In this document: positions 35,746-44,498 of the stretch, one piece after another
Layout: each line of letters begins with the position of its first letter
Position numbering within the stretch: the stretch's first letter is position 1
Assembly (NCBI GenBank): GCA_021647265.1
Contig: JAKIVA010000011.1
Coordinates: 1 to 62,710 of the forward strand
Direction: 5' to 3'
DNA: 62,710 bases
Source: Lutibacter sp.
Lineage (GTDB): Bacteria > Bacteroidota > Bacteroidia > Flavobacteriales > Flavobacteriaceae
Notes under the pieces: generated by a model
Told to the model about the DNA's origin: nothing
Database searches by the model: none
What the model saw: the letters and a program-made list of their open reading frames with translations, nothing else
Made by a program: the position numbers and the translations under genes

Positions 35746-37040
35746 TTTACTATATTTTCAATGTTATTTCCATAAATTACTGCTAACTTCATAAGTGTTT
35801 GCCATTTTTCGGCTTGTGCTTTATATAATTTTGATTTTTCTAACACTAAATCATCTTCATATTTTAAATAATCTTCAATTGAAATTCTGGCAGATTGATA
35901 ACTCGTTTTCGAGATGCGTAGAATCTCTTCTTTATCTTGTATATTTTGTTGGTATAGCTTTTCAGATTTATACAGTAACTGCAAACTATTTCTTAACTGT
36001 ATTGCTTGAGATTTTAACGATAATTCTAATTTTTCGAATTCGTTTAAAGTAGCATTATAAGTCAATTTACTTTTCTTTATTTGAGTAAGCTGATTTTTAT
36101 TAAAAATAGGCATACTAATAGCCAATCCAATGGTTGAAAAATCAGTGTTAATTGAGAGATTATTATTGTACGCATCTCCTGAGCTATAGGTGTAACTTCC
36201 CCTAAGGATAAGTGATGGGAGTAATTTTTCTTTTTCGGCTCGATACGCCAATTTATCGGCTAGTATTTTTTGTTGTATTGGTTCTAGAGATTTTATAATA
36301 CTATTATCAATTGTATTTGTTTCAAGCATTTGAATAGGTGCATTCACTCTAATTCCAGTAAGTGATTCTATTGCTGAAATAGCCTGCTCTCTATTAATTG
36401 CAATTTCATTTTTTGTAGCTTCAACTTGATGAATACGATTATTAATAATCAACAAACTTGAACCAGGAGCTCTCCCATTTTTAACTTTTAACTCAATTAT
36501 TTCTTTTGTTTTTAAAAGCGATTGTTTTTTGCTTTCCAAAGCTTTTGTTAGTGCATCTAAATAGTTTAAATTAGCATTGGAACTAACAATAATAGCTTCG
36601 TTTTGCAATAAATTGATTTGTTGTTTGGCTTGAGCCGACCTTTGCAAGTGCTTGGCTTTATTTGCTGTTGTATAAATAGATTTAACAAATACAGGCATTG
36701 AAATACTTACACCAGCTCTAAAAATCTGCTCGCTAAAAGGTTGTGGAATTTCTTGATGCTGCACTAGATATGAAGCTCCATTTGGTGTAACAGGTAGCAT
36801 AGACGACGGATCAGAGTAATTATCAAAACTACTATACGCTGTAATGGTTGGAAATAAGTTACTAAATGCCAATTGTTTCCCTGTTGTTGCTTTTTCTAAC
36901 GCTATGGCATCTCCAGTTGTTTGTGGATGCGATTTTAAAGCGGTGAATAAATCTTGTATACTTTGAACCTCTTGAGCGTTTATGTTAAAAGGAGTTAAAA
37001 AAAGTAGGGATATTCCCAGAGTTAAAATGCTATTTCTCAT
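35742..37040 (-). CDS. TolC-family outer membrane channel (RND system)
   Basis: 432 residues, signal peptide about 1-22 (I-N-A-Q). Two-repeat helical OEP pattern. Third component of the tripartite pump; translationally coupled to the adaptor. Confidence 0.92.
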   Translation of the reverse strand: MRNSILTLGISLLFLTPFNINAQEVQSIQDLFTALKSHPQTTGDAIALEKATTGKQLAFSNLFPTITAYSSFDNYSDPSSMLPVTPNGASYLVQHQEIPQPFSEQIFRAGVSISMPVFVKSIYTTANKAKHLQRSAQAKQQINLLQNEAIIVSSNANLNYLDALTKALESKKQSLLKTKEIIELKVKNGRAPGSSLLIINNRIHQVEATKNEIAINREQAISAIESLTGIRVNAPIQMLETNTIDNSIIKSLEPIQQKILADKLAYRAEKEKLLPSLILRGSYTYSSGDAYNNNLSINTDFSTIGLAISMPIFNKNQLTQIKKSKLTYNATLNEFEKLELSLKSQAIQLRNSLQLLYKSEKLYQQNIQDKEEILRISKTSYQSARISIEDYLKYEDDLVLEKSKLYKAQAEKWQTLMKLAVIYGNNIENIVK

Positions 37041-37070
37041 GTATTATTAATTTGAGTAGTGAATACTTAC

Positions 37071-37086
37071 TTACTAATATTAGTAA
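37071..37086. promoter_or_regulatory. 16-bp perfect palindrome between TetR and TolC genes
   Basis: TTACTAATATTAGTAA is fully symmetric and lies just past the TetR stop, 31 nt before the TolC ATG. It may be a repressor site acting on an internal promoter, although no TAnnTTTG is seen nearby. Confidence 0.5.
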
Positions 37087-37091
37087 ATTTT

Positions 37092-37682
37092 TTAAGGTTT
37101 TAAAATACGCTCTAAAAGTGAAAACATTCTATTACAGAACTCTTCATGGTTGAAATTTTCTTTATTCAATACCATCTCAATATTTAGAATTACAGGAATT
37201 CCCATATAGAGGGTCGCAAAATCATTAATGTCAATACTTTTATTCCACGAGCCATTTGAGATTCCTTCTGCAACTATTTGTTTTAACAATGTTTTTTGAG
37301 CCTTTAAAATTTTTAATAATTTTTCTTTTAAAATAGAATCATTTGTATGTGTTGCTTCTGAAAACAACAATATGGTGATGCCTTTGTTGTGAATTAAATA
37401 CTGTATTTGTTTACAAAAAAATGTATATAACTTAATAGAGGACACCATTTCAGAATTTGCAATTTCTTTTTGATTTACAACCAAATTAGTATAAACATCT
37501 TCAATAATAGACAGTAAAATGTCTTTTTTACTTTTAAAATGTCTATAGATAGCACCTTCGCTAACTCCAACTTTAGCAGCTAAATTTTTTGTAGAAAGTT
37601 TCGCAAGTCCTTCAGTTGAAATAATCTCCAATACCGCTTCTTTTATTTGTGCTTGTCTAGTTTCTGTGCTTAACCTTAACAT
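37092..37682 (-). CDS. TetR-family repressor of the RND operon
   Basis: 196 residues. Helix-turn-helix L-S-T-K-N-L-A-A-K-V-G-V-S-E-G-A-I-Y-R-H-F-K-S-K-K-D (about 22-50), helical ligand domain behind. Encoded upstream of the TolC-MFP-RND genes and divergent from a serine hydrolase gene, with both promoters interleaved, so it may control both directions. Confidence 0.92.
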   Translation of the reverse strand: MLRLSTETRQAQIKEAVLEIISTEGLAKLSTKNLAAKVGVSEGAIYRHFKSKKDILLSIIEDVYTNLVVNQKEIANSEMVSSIKLYTFFCKQIQYLIHNKGITILLFSEATHTNDSILKEKLLKILKAQKTLLKQIVAEGISNGSWNKSIDINDFATLYMGIPVILNIEMVLNKENFNHEEFCNRMFSLLERILKP

Positions 37683-37697
37683 TGATTATTAATATAT

Positions 37698-37713
37698 GTG
37701 AGTAATCGCTTAC
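37698..37713. promoter_or_regulatory. Imperfect palindrome downstream of the TetR promoter
   Basis: GTGAGTAATCGCTTAC fits GTnAGnnATnnCTnAC, a 2-fold-symmetric pattern, and sits between the -7 box and the TetR start, where an autorepressor would bind. Confidence 0.4.
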
Positions 37714-37743
37714 AAAAGTAATATCTTTTTTGGAAATGACAAA
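37713..37743 (-). promoter_or_regulatory. Promoter of the TetR-RND operon
   Basis: Minus strand TTTG (37743-37740), 19 nt, TACTTTTG (37720-37713). The -7 box is identical to that of the TetR-ABC operon at 31440. Confidence 0.72.
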
Positions 37744-37759
37744 ATTTAAGTTACATTTG
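37729..37759 (+). promoter_or_regulatory. Divergent promoter of the serine hydrolase gene
   Basis: TTTG (37729-37732), 19 nt, TACATTTG (37752-37759); GTG start 23 nt downstream. Its -33 box lies inside the spacer of the opposite promoter, so the two polymerases exclude each other. Confidence 0.72.
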
Positions 37760-37782
37760 AGAAATTTTAAAAGTTTAAAAAA

Positions 37783-39117
37783 GTGAAAAAATTTCTTAAA
37801 AGCTTTCTGTTAATAGGGGTATTGGCTATTATTTATATTACTTATACGTATTACAATAAATTAGATATCATAACAGGTTATGCCTCTAAAAATGAAGCTT
37901 CTGTTATTTTTTTAGCACATAGAACGCAAGCTTCTGCTGAAAGTGAAGATAATAACTTTTCGCCAATTAAGTTAGCAAAAAACACCGTTAATAGAGAGGA
38001 GAAATCTGTAACAGCAACCGTATTTGGTTTAAAAAAAAGAACTGCTGTTTTTAGAGAAGGATTGGGAGCTGTTTTAATGATTGATGGTATAAAAGATAGC
38101 TTAAAATACGAAATCCCAAAGAGAGACTTTAAGTTTATAAATTTACCGTATCCATATGGAGATAACCCTCAAAAAGACACTGTATTTAATAATGTAGATT
38201 ATAACGAATTATCTAAAGCAGTTGAGAATTCTTTTAGACCTAACAAAAAAACAAGAGCTGTTGTAGTTATTTATAACGATCAAATTATTGCTGAAAAATA
38301 TGCTGAAGGTTTTGATAAAAATACGCCAATTTTAGGCTGGTCTATGACTAAAAGTATTACTAGTGCAATACTAGGAATCCTAGAAAAACAAGGGGAGATA
38401 TCGGTAAATCAAACTAATTTATTCTCTGAATGGCAACAAGATGAACGTTCTAAAATTACGTTGAATGATTTATTGCACATGAATAGTGGTTTAGCTTGGG
38501 ATGAAGATTACAATAACATATCTGATGTTACCAAAATGTTGTTTTTGGATAGAGATATGTCTAAAACACAATTACATAAGCCTTTAGTGGGGGAGCCAAA
38601 TAATAGTTGGAATTATTCCTCAGGAACTACCAATTTATTATCGGGTTTTATTAGAAATCAATTTAAAACGCATCAAGAATACTTAGATTTTTGGTACTCA
38701 GCATTAATTGATAAAATTGGGATGCACTCTATGGTTATAGAGACTGACTTGGCTGGTAATTATGTGGGGTCATCATATGGTTGGGCAACACCAAGAGATT
38801 GGGCAAAATTTGGATTATTGTATTTACATAATGGCAATTGGAATGGGGAACAATTATTAAGTGAATCGTGGGTTAATTATACAGCAACACCTACCAATAG
38901 TTCAAACGGAGAATATGGAGCTCACTTTTGGTTAAATGCGGGTGGTGTATATCCAAATGTCCCTAAAGATTTGTTCTCATGCAATGGTTACCAAGGGCAA
39001 CGTGTTTTTATAATTCCCTCTAAAGAATTAGTAATTGTAAGAATGGGTTTAACAGAAAACTCTGACTTTAATTTCGACTCTTTTTTAAGTGAGATTATTA
39101 CTTCAATAAAAAATTGA
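37783..39117 (+). CDS. Serine hydrolase, class C beta-lactamase / NylB-like fold
   Basis: 444 residues. N-terminal anchor or signal (about 5-24). Catalytic S187-M-T-K190, then Y278-S-S (family Tyr), and a C-terminal G-Y-Q-G-Q-R-V-F-I-I-P. Most like 6-aminohexanoate-oligomer hydrolases and esterases of this fold rather than true beta-lactamases. Probably an envelope esterase or amidase. GTG is taken as start because an in-frame TAA lies 15 nt upstream and no ATG intervenes. Divergent from the TetR-RND operon. Confidence 0.87.
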   Translation: MKKFLKSFLLIGVLAIIYITYTYYNKLDIITGYASKNEASVIFLAHRTQASAESEDNNFSPIKLAKNTVNREEKSVTATVFGLKKRTAVFREGLGAVLMIDGIKDSLKYEIPKRDFKFINLPYPYGDNPQKDTVFNNVDYNELSKAVENSFRPNKKTRAVVVIYNDQIIAEKYAEGFDKNTPILGWSMTKSITSAILGILEKQGEISVNQTNLFSEWQQDERSKITLNDLLHMNSGLAWDEDYNNISDVTKMLFLDRDMSKTQLHKPLVGEPNNSWNYSSGTTNLLSGFIRNQFKTHQEYLDFWYSALIDKIGMHSMVIETDLAGNYVGSSYGWATPRDWAKFGLLYLHNGNWNGEQLLSESWVNYTATPTNSSNGEYGAHFWLNAGGVYPNVPKDLFSCNGYQGQRVFIIPSKELVIVRMGLTENSDFNFDSFLSEIITSIKN

Positions 39118-39264
39118 GAATCTATTGTTTTTTTAATAAAACATTAAGTAGCTTGTATTCAGGTTGTTTAATAAAAATTTTGTATATTATTTTTTCAAAA
39201 TAAAGAGGGTATCTAAATTATTATTTGTCAACCCAGTTTTGTATAAGAAATAAGCACAAGATAT

Positions 39265-40401
39265 ATGAAAATCTTTCACCTCAAAAAAAAATATAGAGTA
39301 AGATTAAAATATTGTTTTTTGTTTTTTGCTTCAGTATTGTACTTATTGTTTGGTGGAAATATTGTAGCTCAAAGTTATGAGTTGGTTACCGTAACGGGTG
39401 TTTACTCTGGGAATGAAACAGATGATACATTATTTAAAGCAAATTCCACCACAATTCCTTCATTAGCATATATTAGAGCTCAAAGAATAGCCGGACCTCA
39501 AGATGGTGTTTTTACTCAAAGTGGTGATAATATTAGGTATACTGCAATTTCAAAAATAACTGGAATCCCAGGAAATCTTAGTAAAATTCGTTTTTCATTT
39601 TTACAGTCTGATAAAAGAAGTTTAATTCCACCAAATAATTTCAGATTTGTAATTAATGATATTGATGGTCCAAATAATGAAGCGCTAGCAACAAATTGTA
39701 GTGCTAATGTTCGTTTTGTTGGAACAGCAAACCCTACAAATTTAAAAATTGATAATACACCTCCAGATTTAAACGCTGTTGGAACAGTTGATGAAAATGA
39801 AGGAGCTACAAGCAGAGTAATGTTTGAGTTTAAAAGTATTTCAATAGTTGAGTTTGACAACTATGCTAATGATGGTTATTTAAAAGATTTTGATTTGGAT
39901 GATGATTATCCTATTGCAACGCCTTTATTTGTAGAATGCTTAACTAATTTTATGGATCATATTGATATAGAGAATCAAGAATATCAAAAAATTGATTTTT
40001 CAATGGAGTTTAAAACCATTGATGGAAAGCTAATTATAAATACGAATCCAATATATTTTGATAGAGATGAATACAACATTAGAGAAGATGCTGTAATTGA
40101 GTTGGAAAAGGTATTAAAAATAATGAATAAATATCCTGAGATAATTATTGAGTTACAATCACATACAGACTCTAGAGCTTCAGATGCTTACAATATAGAA
40201 TTGTCAGAAAATAGGGCCAAAGCATCAGTTGATTGGATAATTAATAAGGGTATTGACCCAACCAGAATAACAGGAAAAGGATTTGGCGAAACACAACTGG
40301 TAAATAAGTGCTCAAATGGCGTTAAATGTAGCGAAGCAGAACATCAGTTAAATAGAAGGACAGAATTTATTGTGTTAAACCCTGAAGTTCTAAAACAGTG
40401 A
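39265..40401 (+). CDS. OmpA-family outer membrane protein
   Basis: 378 residues. Signal about 1-36 (I-V-A-Q). Residues about 255-378 are an OmpA peptidoglycan-binding domain (I-Y-F-D-R-D-E-Y-N-I, S-H-T-D-S-R, N-R-R-T-E-F). The N-terminal 200 residues form a beta-rich region with Y-E-L-V-T-V-T-G-V-Y-S-G-N and no clear family. Likely anchors a surface domain to peptidoglycan. The 147 nt upstream (39118-39264) show no clear promoter. Confidence 0.82.
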   Translation: MKIFHLKKKYRVRLKYCFLFFASVLYLLFGGNIVAQSYELVTVTGVYSGNETDDTLFKANSTTIPSLAYIRAQRIAGPQDGVFTQSGDNIRYTAISKITGIPGNLSKIRFSFLQSDKRSLIPPNNFRFVINDIDGPNNEALATNCSANVRFVGTANPTNLKIDNTPPDLNAVGTVDENEGATSRVMFEFKSISIVEFDNYANDGYLKDFDLDDDYPIATPLFVECLTNFMDHIDIENQEYQKIDFSMEFKTIDGKLIINTNPIYFDRDEYNIREDAVIELEKVLKIMNKYPEIIIELQSHTDSRASDAYNIELSENRAKASVDWIINKGIDPTRITGKGFGETQLVNKCSNGVKCSEAEHQLNRRTEFIVLNPEVLKQ

Positions 40402-40413
40402 TAAATGCATTAT

Positions 40414-41736
40414 TTACAATTCAAACCCTAAGTTAACGCCTAAATTTTTAGCAATTAATTTAATAATTCTCGATTTTAATTGTGGAATTTTAATTTTTTC
40501 TACCACATCATTTCCAAAAGCAAACAACAATAATGCTGTTGCCTCTTTTTTGGGAATACCTCTAGATCGCATATAAAACAGTGCATTTTCATCTAACTGT
40601 CCAATAGTACAACCATGAGAACATTTTACATCATCAGCAAAAATCTCTAACTGTGGCTTGGCATTAATAGTTGCTCCATCACCAATTAATATATTATTAT
40701 TTTGTTGAAATGCATTTGTTTTCTGTGCTGCCTGTTGTACAATTACTTTTCCATTAAAAACACTGGTAGATTTATCAGCATAAATACCTTTATACAACTC
40801 ATGACTTTCACAATTTGGATATTTATGATTAACTAATGTATGATTATCAACGTGTTGTTTGTTGTTTAAAATTGAGATTCCGTTTAGGTTAGAAGTAATA
40901 TATTCACCTTCATGTTGAAACTCTAAATTATTTCTAATTAATTTTCCTCCAAAAGAGTATGTATTAACAGAGGCAACACTTTGCTGTTTCTGAGAAACAA
41001 AAGTACTATCAATCAAGGAAGAATTTTGTGTGTCATTTTGAATTTTATAATAATCTACAATGGCTCTTTTATGAACAAATATCTCAGTAACAGCATTTGT
41101 TAATGTTGTATTTTTTGATAAATTTTGATGACGTTCAATTATTTGTACATGAGAATTTTCACCAACAACAACTAAATTTCTTGGTTGAAGAATTACTTCT
41201 TTTTCACTTCCAGTTGAGAAATTTATAATTTGAATTGGTTTTGGTACAATGGTATTTTTGGGAATATTAATAAAAGCACCTTCTTTTGCAAATGCGGTAT
41301 TTAAATCAGATAAGCTATTATTATTTTTAGCAATGGTATTGAAATAATTATCAACAACCATTTTGTATTTTGGCTTGGTTAAGGCAGAAGACAACACACA
41401 AATATCCCATTCATCATGGGTAGTTGTAGATAAAAAAGAACTAAAAACACCATCTATAAAAATTAATTTATACGATTCTATTTCATTGATTAAATAGGCT
41501 TCAACATCTTTAAATTCAATAGATTTATTTGTTAGAGGGAATAGATTAAAATCATTTTTTAATAATGGTTTTAAGTTTGTATACTTCCATTCTTCATCTT
41601 TTTTGGTTGGAAACCCTTGAGCTTCAAAACTATGAATTGCTTTTTGTCGAATTTCATGTACGTTTGAATCTAAATCTAAACCACCCTTATTTTCAAAGGC
41701 TAAAAAAGAAGAAACTAATTTTTCTTTTAATTCCAT
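40414..41736 (-). CDS. sufD: Fe-S cluster assembly protein SufD
   Basis: 440 residues. Paralogue of SufB that completes the SufBC2D scaffold. Recognised by the C-terminal beta-helix region (DDVKCSHGCTIGQLDENALFYMRSRGI). Last of the sufA-like-B-C-D operon. Confidence 0.96.
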   Translation of the reverse strand: MELKEKLVSSFLAFENKGGLDLDSNVHEIRQKAIHSFEAQGFPTKKDEEWKYTNLKPLLKNDFNLFPLTNKSIEFKDVEAYLINEIESYKLIFIDGVFSSFLSTTTHDEWDICVLSSALTKPKYKMVVDNYFNTIAKNNNSLSDLNTAFAKEGAFINIPKNTIVPKPIQIINFSTGSEKEVILQPRNLVVVGENSHVQIIERHQNLSKNTTLTNAVTEIFVHKRAIVDYYKIQNDTQNSSLIDSTFVSQKQQSVASVNTYSFGGKLIRNNLEFQHEGEYITSNLNGISILNNKQHVDNHTLVNHKYPNCESHELYKGIYADKSTSVFNGKVIVQQAAQKTNAFQQNNNILIGDGATINAKPQLEIFADDVKCSHGCTIGQLDENALFYMRSRGIPKKEATALLLFAFGNDVVEKIKIPQLKSRIIKLIAKNLGVNLGFEL

Positions 41737-41743
41737 AGTATTG

Positions 41744-42481
41744 TTATTTTAACCAATCGTATCCTTTTTTTTCTAATTCAAGTGCTAATTCTTTCCCTCC
41801 TGATTTTACAATTTTTCCATTGTATAAAACATGCACAAAATCTGGTGTAATATAATCAAGTAAGCGTTGGTAATGTGTTATTAATAGAACAGCATTATCT
41901 TTATTTTTTAATTTATTTACACCGTTGGCAACAACTTTCATAGCGTCAATATCTAAGCCAGAATCTGTTTCATCTAAAATAGCCAACTTTGGTTCTAACA
42001 TAGCCATTTGGAATATTTCGTTACGTTTTTTTTCTCCACCTGAAAAACCTTCATTTAAAGAACGAGATAAAAATTTGCGATCTAACTCAAGTAAATCTGC
42101 TTTTGCACGAATTAATTTCAACATATCTTTTGCCGATAATTCTTCCAACCCATTTGCCTTACGAGTTTCATTAACAGCCGTTTTTATAAAGTTGGTAACG
42201 GTAACTCCAGGTATTTCAATAGGGTATTGAAAAGATAAAAAGATACCTTTATGTGCCCTTTCTTCAGGTGCAAATTCTAATAAACTTTTATTGTCTAAAA
42301 TTACATCTCCTTCTGTAACTTCATAAGTTTCGTTACCTGCAATTACAGCAGATAATGTGCTTTTCCCAGACCCGTTAGGACCCATAATTGCATGAACTTC
42401 TCCTGCTTTTATTTCAAGATTTATACCTCTTAAAATCTCTTTATTGTTAATACTAGCGTGTAAATTTTTTACTTGTAACAT
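41744..42481 (-). CDS. sufC: Fe-S cluster assembly ATPase SufC
   Basis: 245 residues. ABC ATPase of the SufBCD complex: Walker A GPNGSGKST, signature GFSGGEKKRNEI, Walker B LAILDETDSGLD (the LDETDSGLD is characteristic of SufC). Seven nt before sufD. Confidence 0.97.
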   Translation of the reverse strand: MLQVKNLHASINNKEILRGINLEIKAGEVHAIMGPNGSGKSTLSAVIAGNETYEVTEGDVILDNKSLLEFAPEERAHKGIFLSFQYPIEIPGVTVTNFIKTAVNETRKANGLEELSAKDMLKLIRAKADLLELDRKFLSRSLNEGFSGGEKKRNEIFQMAMLEPKLAILDETDSGLDIDAMKVVANGVNKLKNKDNAVLLITHYQRLLDYITPDFVHVLYNGKIVKSGGKELALELEKKGYDWLK

Positions 42482-42557
42482 TTTTATTTTGTTGATTTGT
42501 GTATTTGTTTAAATGTGTAAAAGATTTTAAACAATTAAACCTATAAATGATTTAACA

Positions 42558-42579
42558 GGTTAAAATTAACATTTTAACC
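42558..42579 (-). other. A+T-rich hairpin at the sufB stop
   Basis: GGTTAAAA (42558-42565) and TTTTAACC (42572-42579) form an 8-bp inverted repeat covering the sufB stop codon, at the head of a 92-nt gap before sufC. It could slow readthrough or protect an upstream mRNA end; there is no T-run, so it is not a normal terminator. Confidence 0.4.
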
Positions 42580-44022
42580 TACAGATCCTTCTAAACTTAT
42601 TTCTAATAATTTTTGCGCTTCAACTGCAAATTCCATAGGTAATTTATTAAGTACATCTTTACCAAATCCATTTACAATTAAGGCAATAGCTTTTTCAGTA
42701 TTTATACCTCGTTGGTTGCAATAAAACAGTTGATCTTCACCAATTTTACTTGTGGTTGCCTCATGTTCTATTTGTGCAGTTTTATTTTTACACTCTATAT
42801 ACGGAAAAGTATGTGCACCGCATAAATCTCCCATTAATAAAGAATCACATTGTGAAAAATTTCTAGCATTTTTTGCTCTTTTTCCAACTTGTACCAATCC
42901 TCGATAAGAATTTTGTGATTTCCCTGCTGAAATTCCTTTTGAAATAATGGTGCTTTTAGTATTATTTCCTAAATGAATCATTTTTGTGCCTGTATCGGCC
43001 TGTTGGTAATTATTGGTAACAGCAATAGAATAAAATTCACCTACGGAATTATCTCCTTTTAAGATACAACTTGGATATTTCCAAGTGATTGCACTACCAG
43101 TTTCAACTTGAGTCCAGGAAATTTTAGCATTTTTTTCACACAAACCACGTTTGGTTACAAAATTAAAAACACCACCTTTTCCTTCAGCATTTCCAGGATA
43201 CCAATTTTGTACTGTTGAGTATTTTATTTCAGCATCGTCTAAAGCAATCAGTTCAACAACTGCGGCGTGCAATTGGTTTTCATCACGCTGAGGCGCGGTA
43301 CAACCTTCTAAATAGCTAACATAACTTCCTTTGTCTGCCACTAATAATGTACGTTCAAATTGACCGGTTCCACCTTCGTTAATTCTAAAATAAGTTGATA
43401 ATTCCATAGGGCAGGTAACACCTTTTGGAATGTAACAAAAAGAGCCATCAGAAAATACCGCTGAATTTAATGCGGCATAAAAATTATCACCTTTTGGAAC
43501 AATGGTTCCTAAATATTTTTTTACCAGTTCAGGATGTTCTTGAATTGCTTCTGAAATAGGCATAAAAATAATACCTTTTTCATTTAATGTCTTTTTGAAA
43601 GTAGTAGCTACAGAAACAGAATCTACAACAATATCAATAGCCACATTTGATAAGCGTTTTTGCTCGTCAATTGAAATTCCTAGTTTGTCAAAAGTTTTTA
43701 ATAATTCAGGATCAACTTGATCTAAGCTATCTAATTTTGGTTTTTGAATAGGTGCAGAATAATAACTAATATCTTGAAATGAAGGTTTTTTATAAGTTAC
43801 ATTTGCCCAATCAGGCTCTTCCATTTCTTTCCAGATACGAAAAGCATCTAAACGCCATTCAGTCATCCATTCAGGTTCCTTTTTCTTTTTTGAAATGGCG
43901 ATTACAACTTCTTCATTTAAACCCACAGGGAATTTATCTGCTTCAATATCAGTATAAAATCCATATTCATATTCCTTGTTCTCAAGGTCTTTTTTTAAAT
44001 CGTCTTCAGTAAATTTATTCAT
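42574..44022 (-). CDS. sufB: Fe-S cluster assembly protein SufB
   Basis: 482 residues. Scaffold on which Fe-S clusters form. Conserved S-F-C-Y-I-P-K-G-V-T-C-P-M-E-L-S, Y-L-E-G-C-T-A-P and the C-terminal E-H-E-A-T-T-S-K-I are visible. Sixteen nt after the HesB/IscA-type gene. Confidence 0.97.
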   Translation of the reverse strand: MNKFTEDDLKKDLENKEYEYGFYTDIEADKFPVGLNEEVVIAISKKKKEPEWMTEWRLDAFRIWKEMEEPDWANVTYKKPSFQDISYYSAPIQKPKLDSLDQVDPELLKTFDKLGISIDEQKRLSNVAIDIVVDSVSVATTFKKTLNEKGIIFMPISEAIQEHPELVKKYLGTIVPKGDNFYAALNSAVFSDGSFCYIPKGVTCPMELSTYFRINEGGTGQFERTLLVADKGSYVSYLEGCTAPQRDENQLHAAVVELIALDDAEIKYSTVQNWYPGNAEGKGGVFNFVTKRGLCEKNAKISWTQVETGSAITWKYPSCILKGDNSVGEFYSIAVTNNYQQADTGTKMIHLGNNTKSTIISKGISAGKSQNSYRGLVQVGKRAKNARNFSQCDSLLMGDLCGAHTFPYIECKNKTAQIEHEATTSKIGEDQLFYCNQRGINTEKAIALIVNGFGKDVLNKLPMEFAVEAQKLLEISLEGSVG

Positions 44023-44038
44023 TTCAATAATTTAAAAA

Positions 44039-44368
44039 TTACAAAGAAAAACTTTCACCACATCCACAAGTTCTTTGAGCATTAGGGTTGTTAAATACAA
44101 ATCCGGTTCCATTAAGTCCACCAGAATATTCTAAAGTAGTGCCAATTAAATATAAAAAACTTTTTTTATCAACAATAACTTTTACATTATTATCTTCAAA
44201 AATTTTATCACTTTCTTGTTTTTCCTTGTCAAAAGTTAATTCGTATGAAAGTCCTGAGCAACCACCACTTTTAACACCAACTCTAACAAAATCGGTTTTA
44301 GGATTAAACCCTTCATCATTCATAAGCTCCAATACTTTCTTTTTTGCTATGTCTGAAACTTTTATCAT
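44039..44368 (-). CDS. HesB/IscA-type Fe-S carrier (SufA-like)
   Basis: 109 residues. The three cluster-binding cysteines are present: S-G-G-C-S-G-L-S-Y and the C-terminal C-G-C-G-E-S-F. Carries clusters from SufBCD to target enzymes. First gene of the suf operon; SufA, ErpA and IscA cannot be told apart by sequence alone. Confidence 0.93.
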   Translation of the reverse strand: MIKVSDIAKKKVLELMNDEGFNPKTDFVRVGVKSGGCSGLSYELTFDKEKQESDKIFEDNNVKVIVDKKSFLYLIGTTLEYSGGLNGTGFVFNNPNAQRTCGCGESFSL

Positions 44369-44402
44369 AAGATTCTTAATATAGATTAATTCTAAATAAG
44401 TG

Positions 44403-44410
44403 CAAATATA
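44403..44410 (-). promoter_or_regulatory. Likely -7 box of the suf operon
   Basis: Minus strand TATATTTG fits TAnnTTTG, 35 nt before the first suf ATG. Further up, a symmetric GGTTTTAAAAACC (44423-44435) stands where the -33 box would be, possibly an operator. Confidence 0.45.
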
Positions 44411-44486
44411 GGTACAAATTATGGTTTTAAAAACCTTTTTGATATGAATAAATACAATAGTGTTATAGTTGTTACTTATAAACTTT

Positions 44487-44494
44487 TATCTTTG
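44487..44494 (+). promoter_or_regulatory. -7 box of thiL implying a leaderless mRNA
   Basis: TATCTTTG fits the consensus but ends only 4 nt before the thiL ATG at 44499, so transcription should start at or next to the A of the ATG. Confidence 0.45.
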
Positions 44495-44498
44495 TAAA

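Noticed and set aside
37783..39117. True class C beta-lactamase (resistance gene)
   Set aside because: SxxK and Tyr are shared by the whole fold; overall pattern fits NylB-like hydrolases, and no ampR or resistance context is present.
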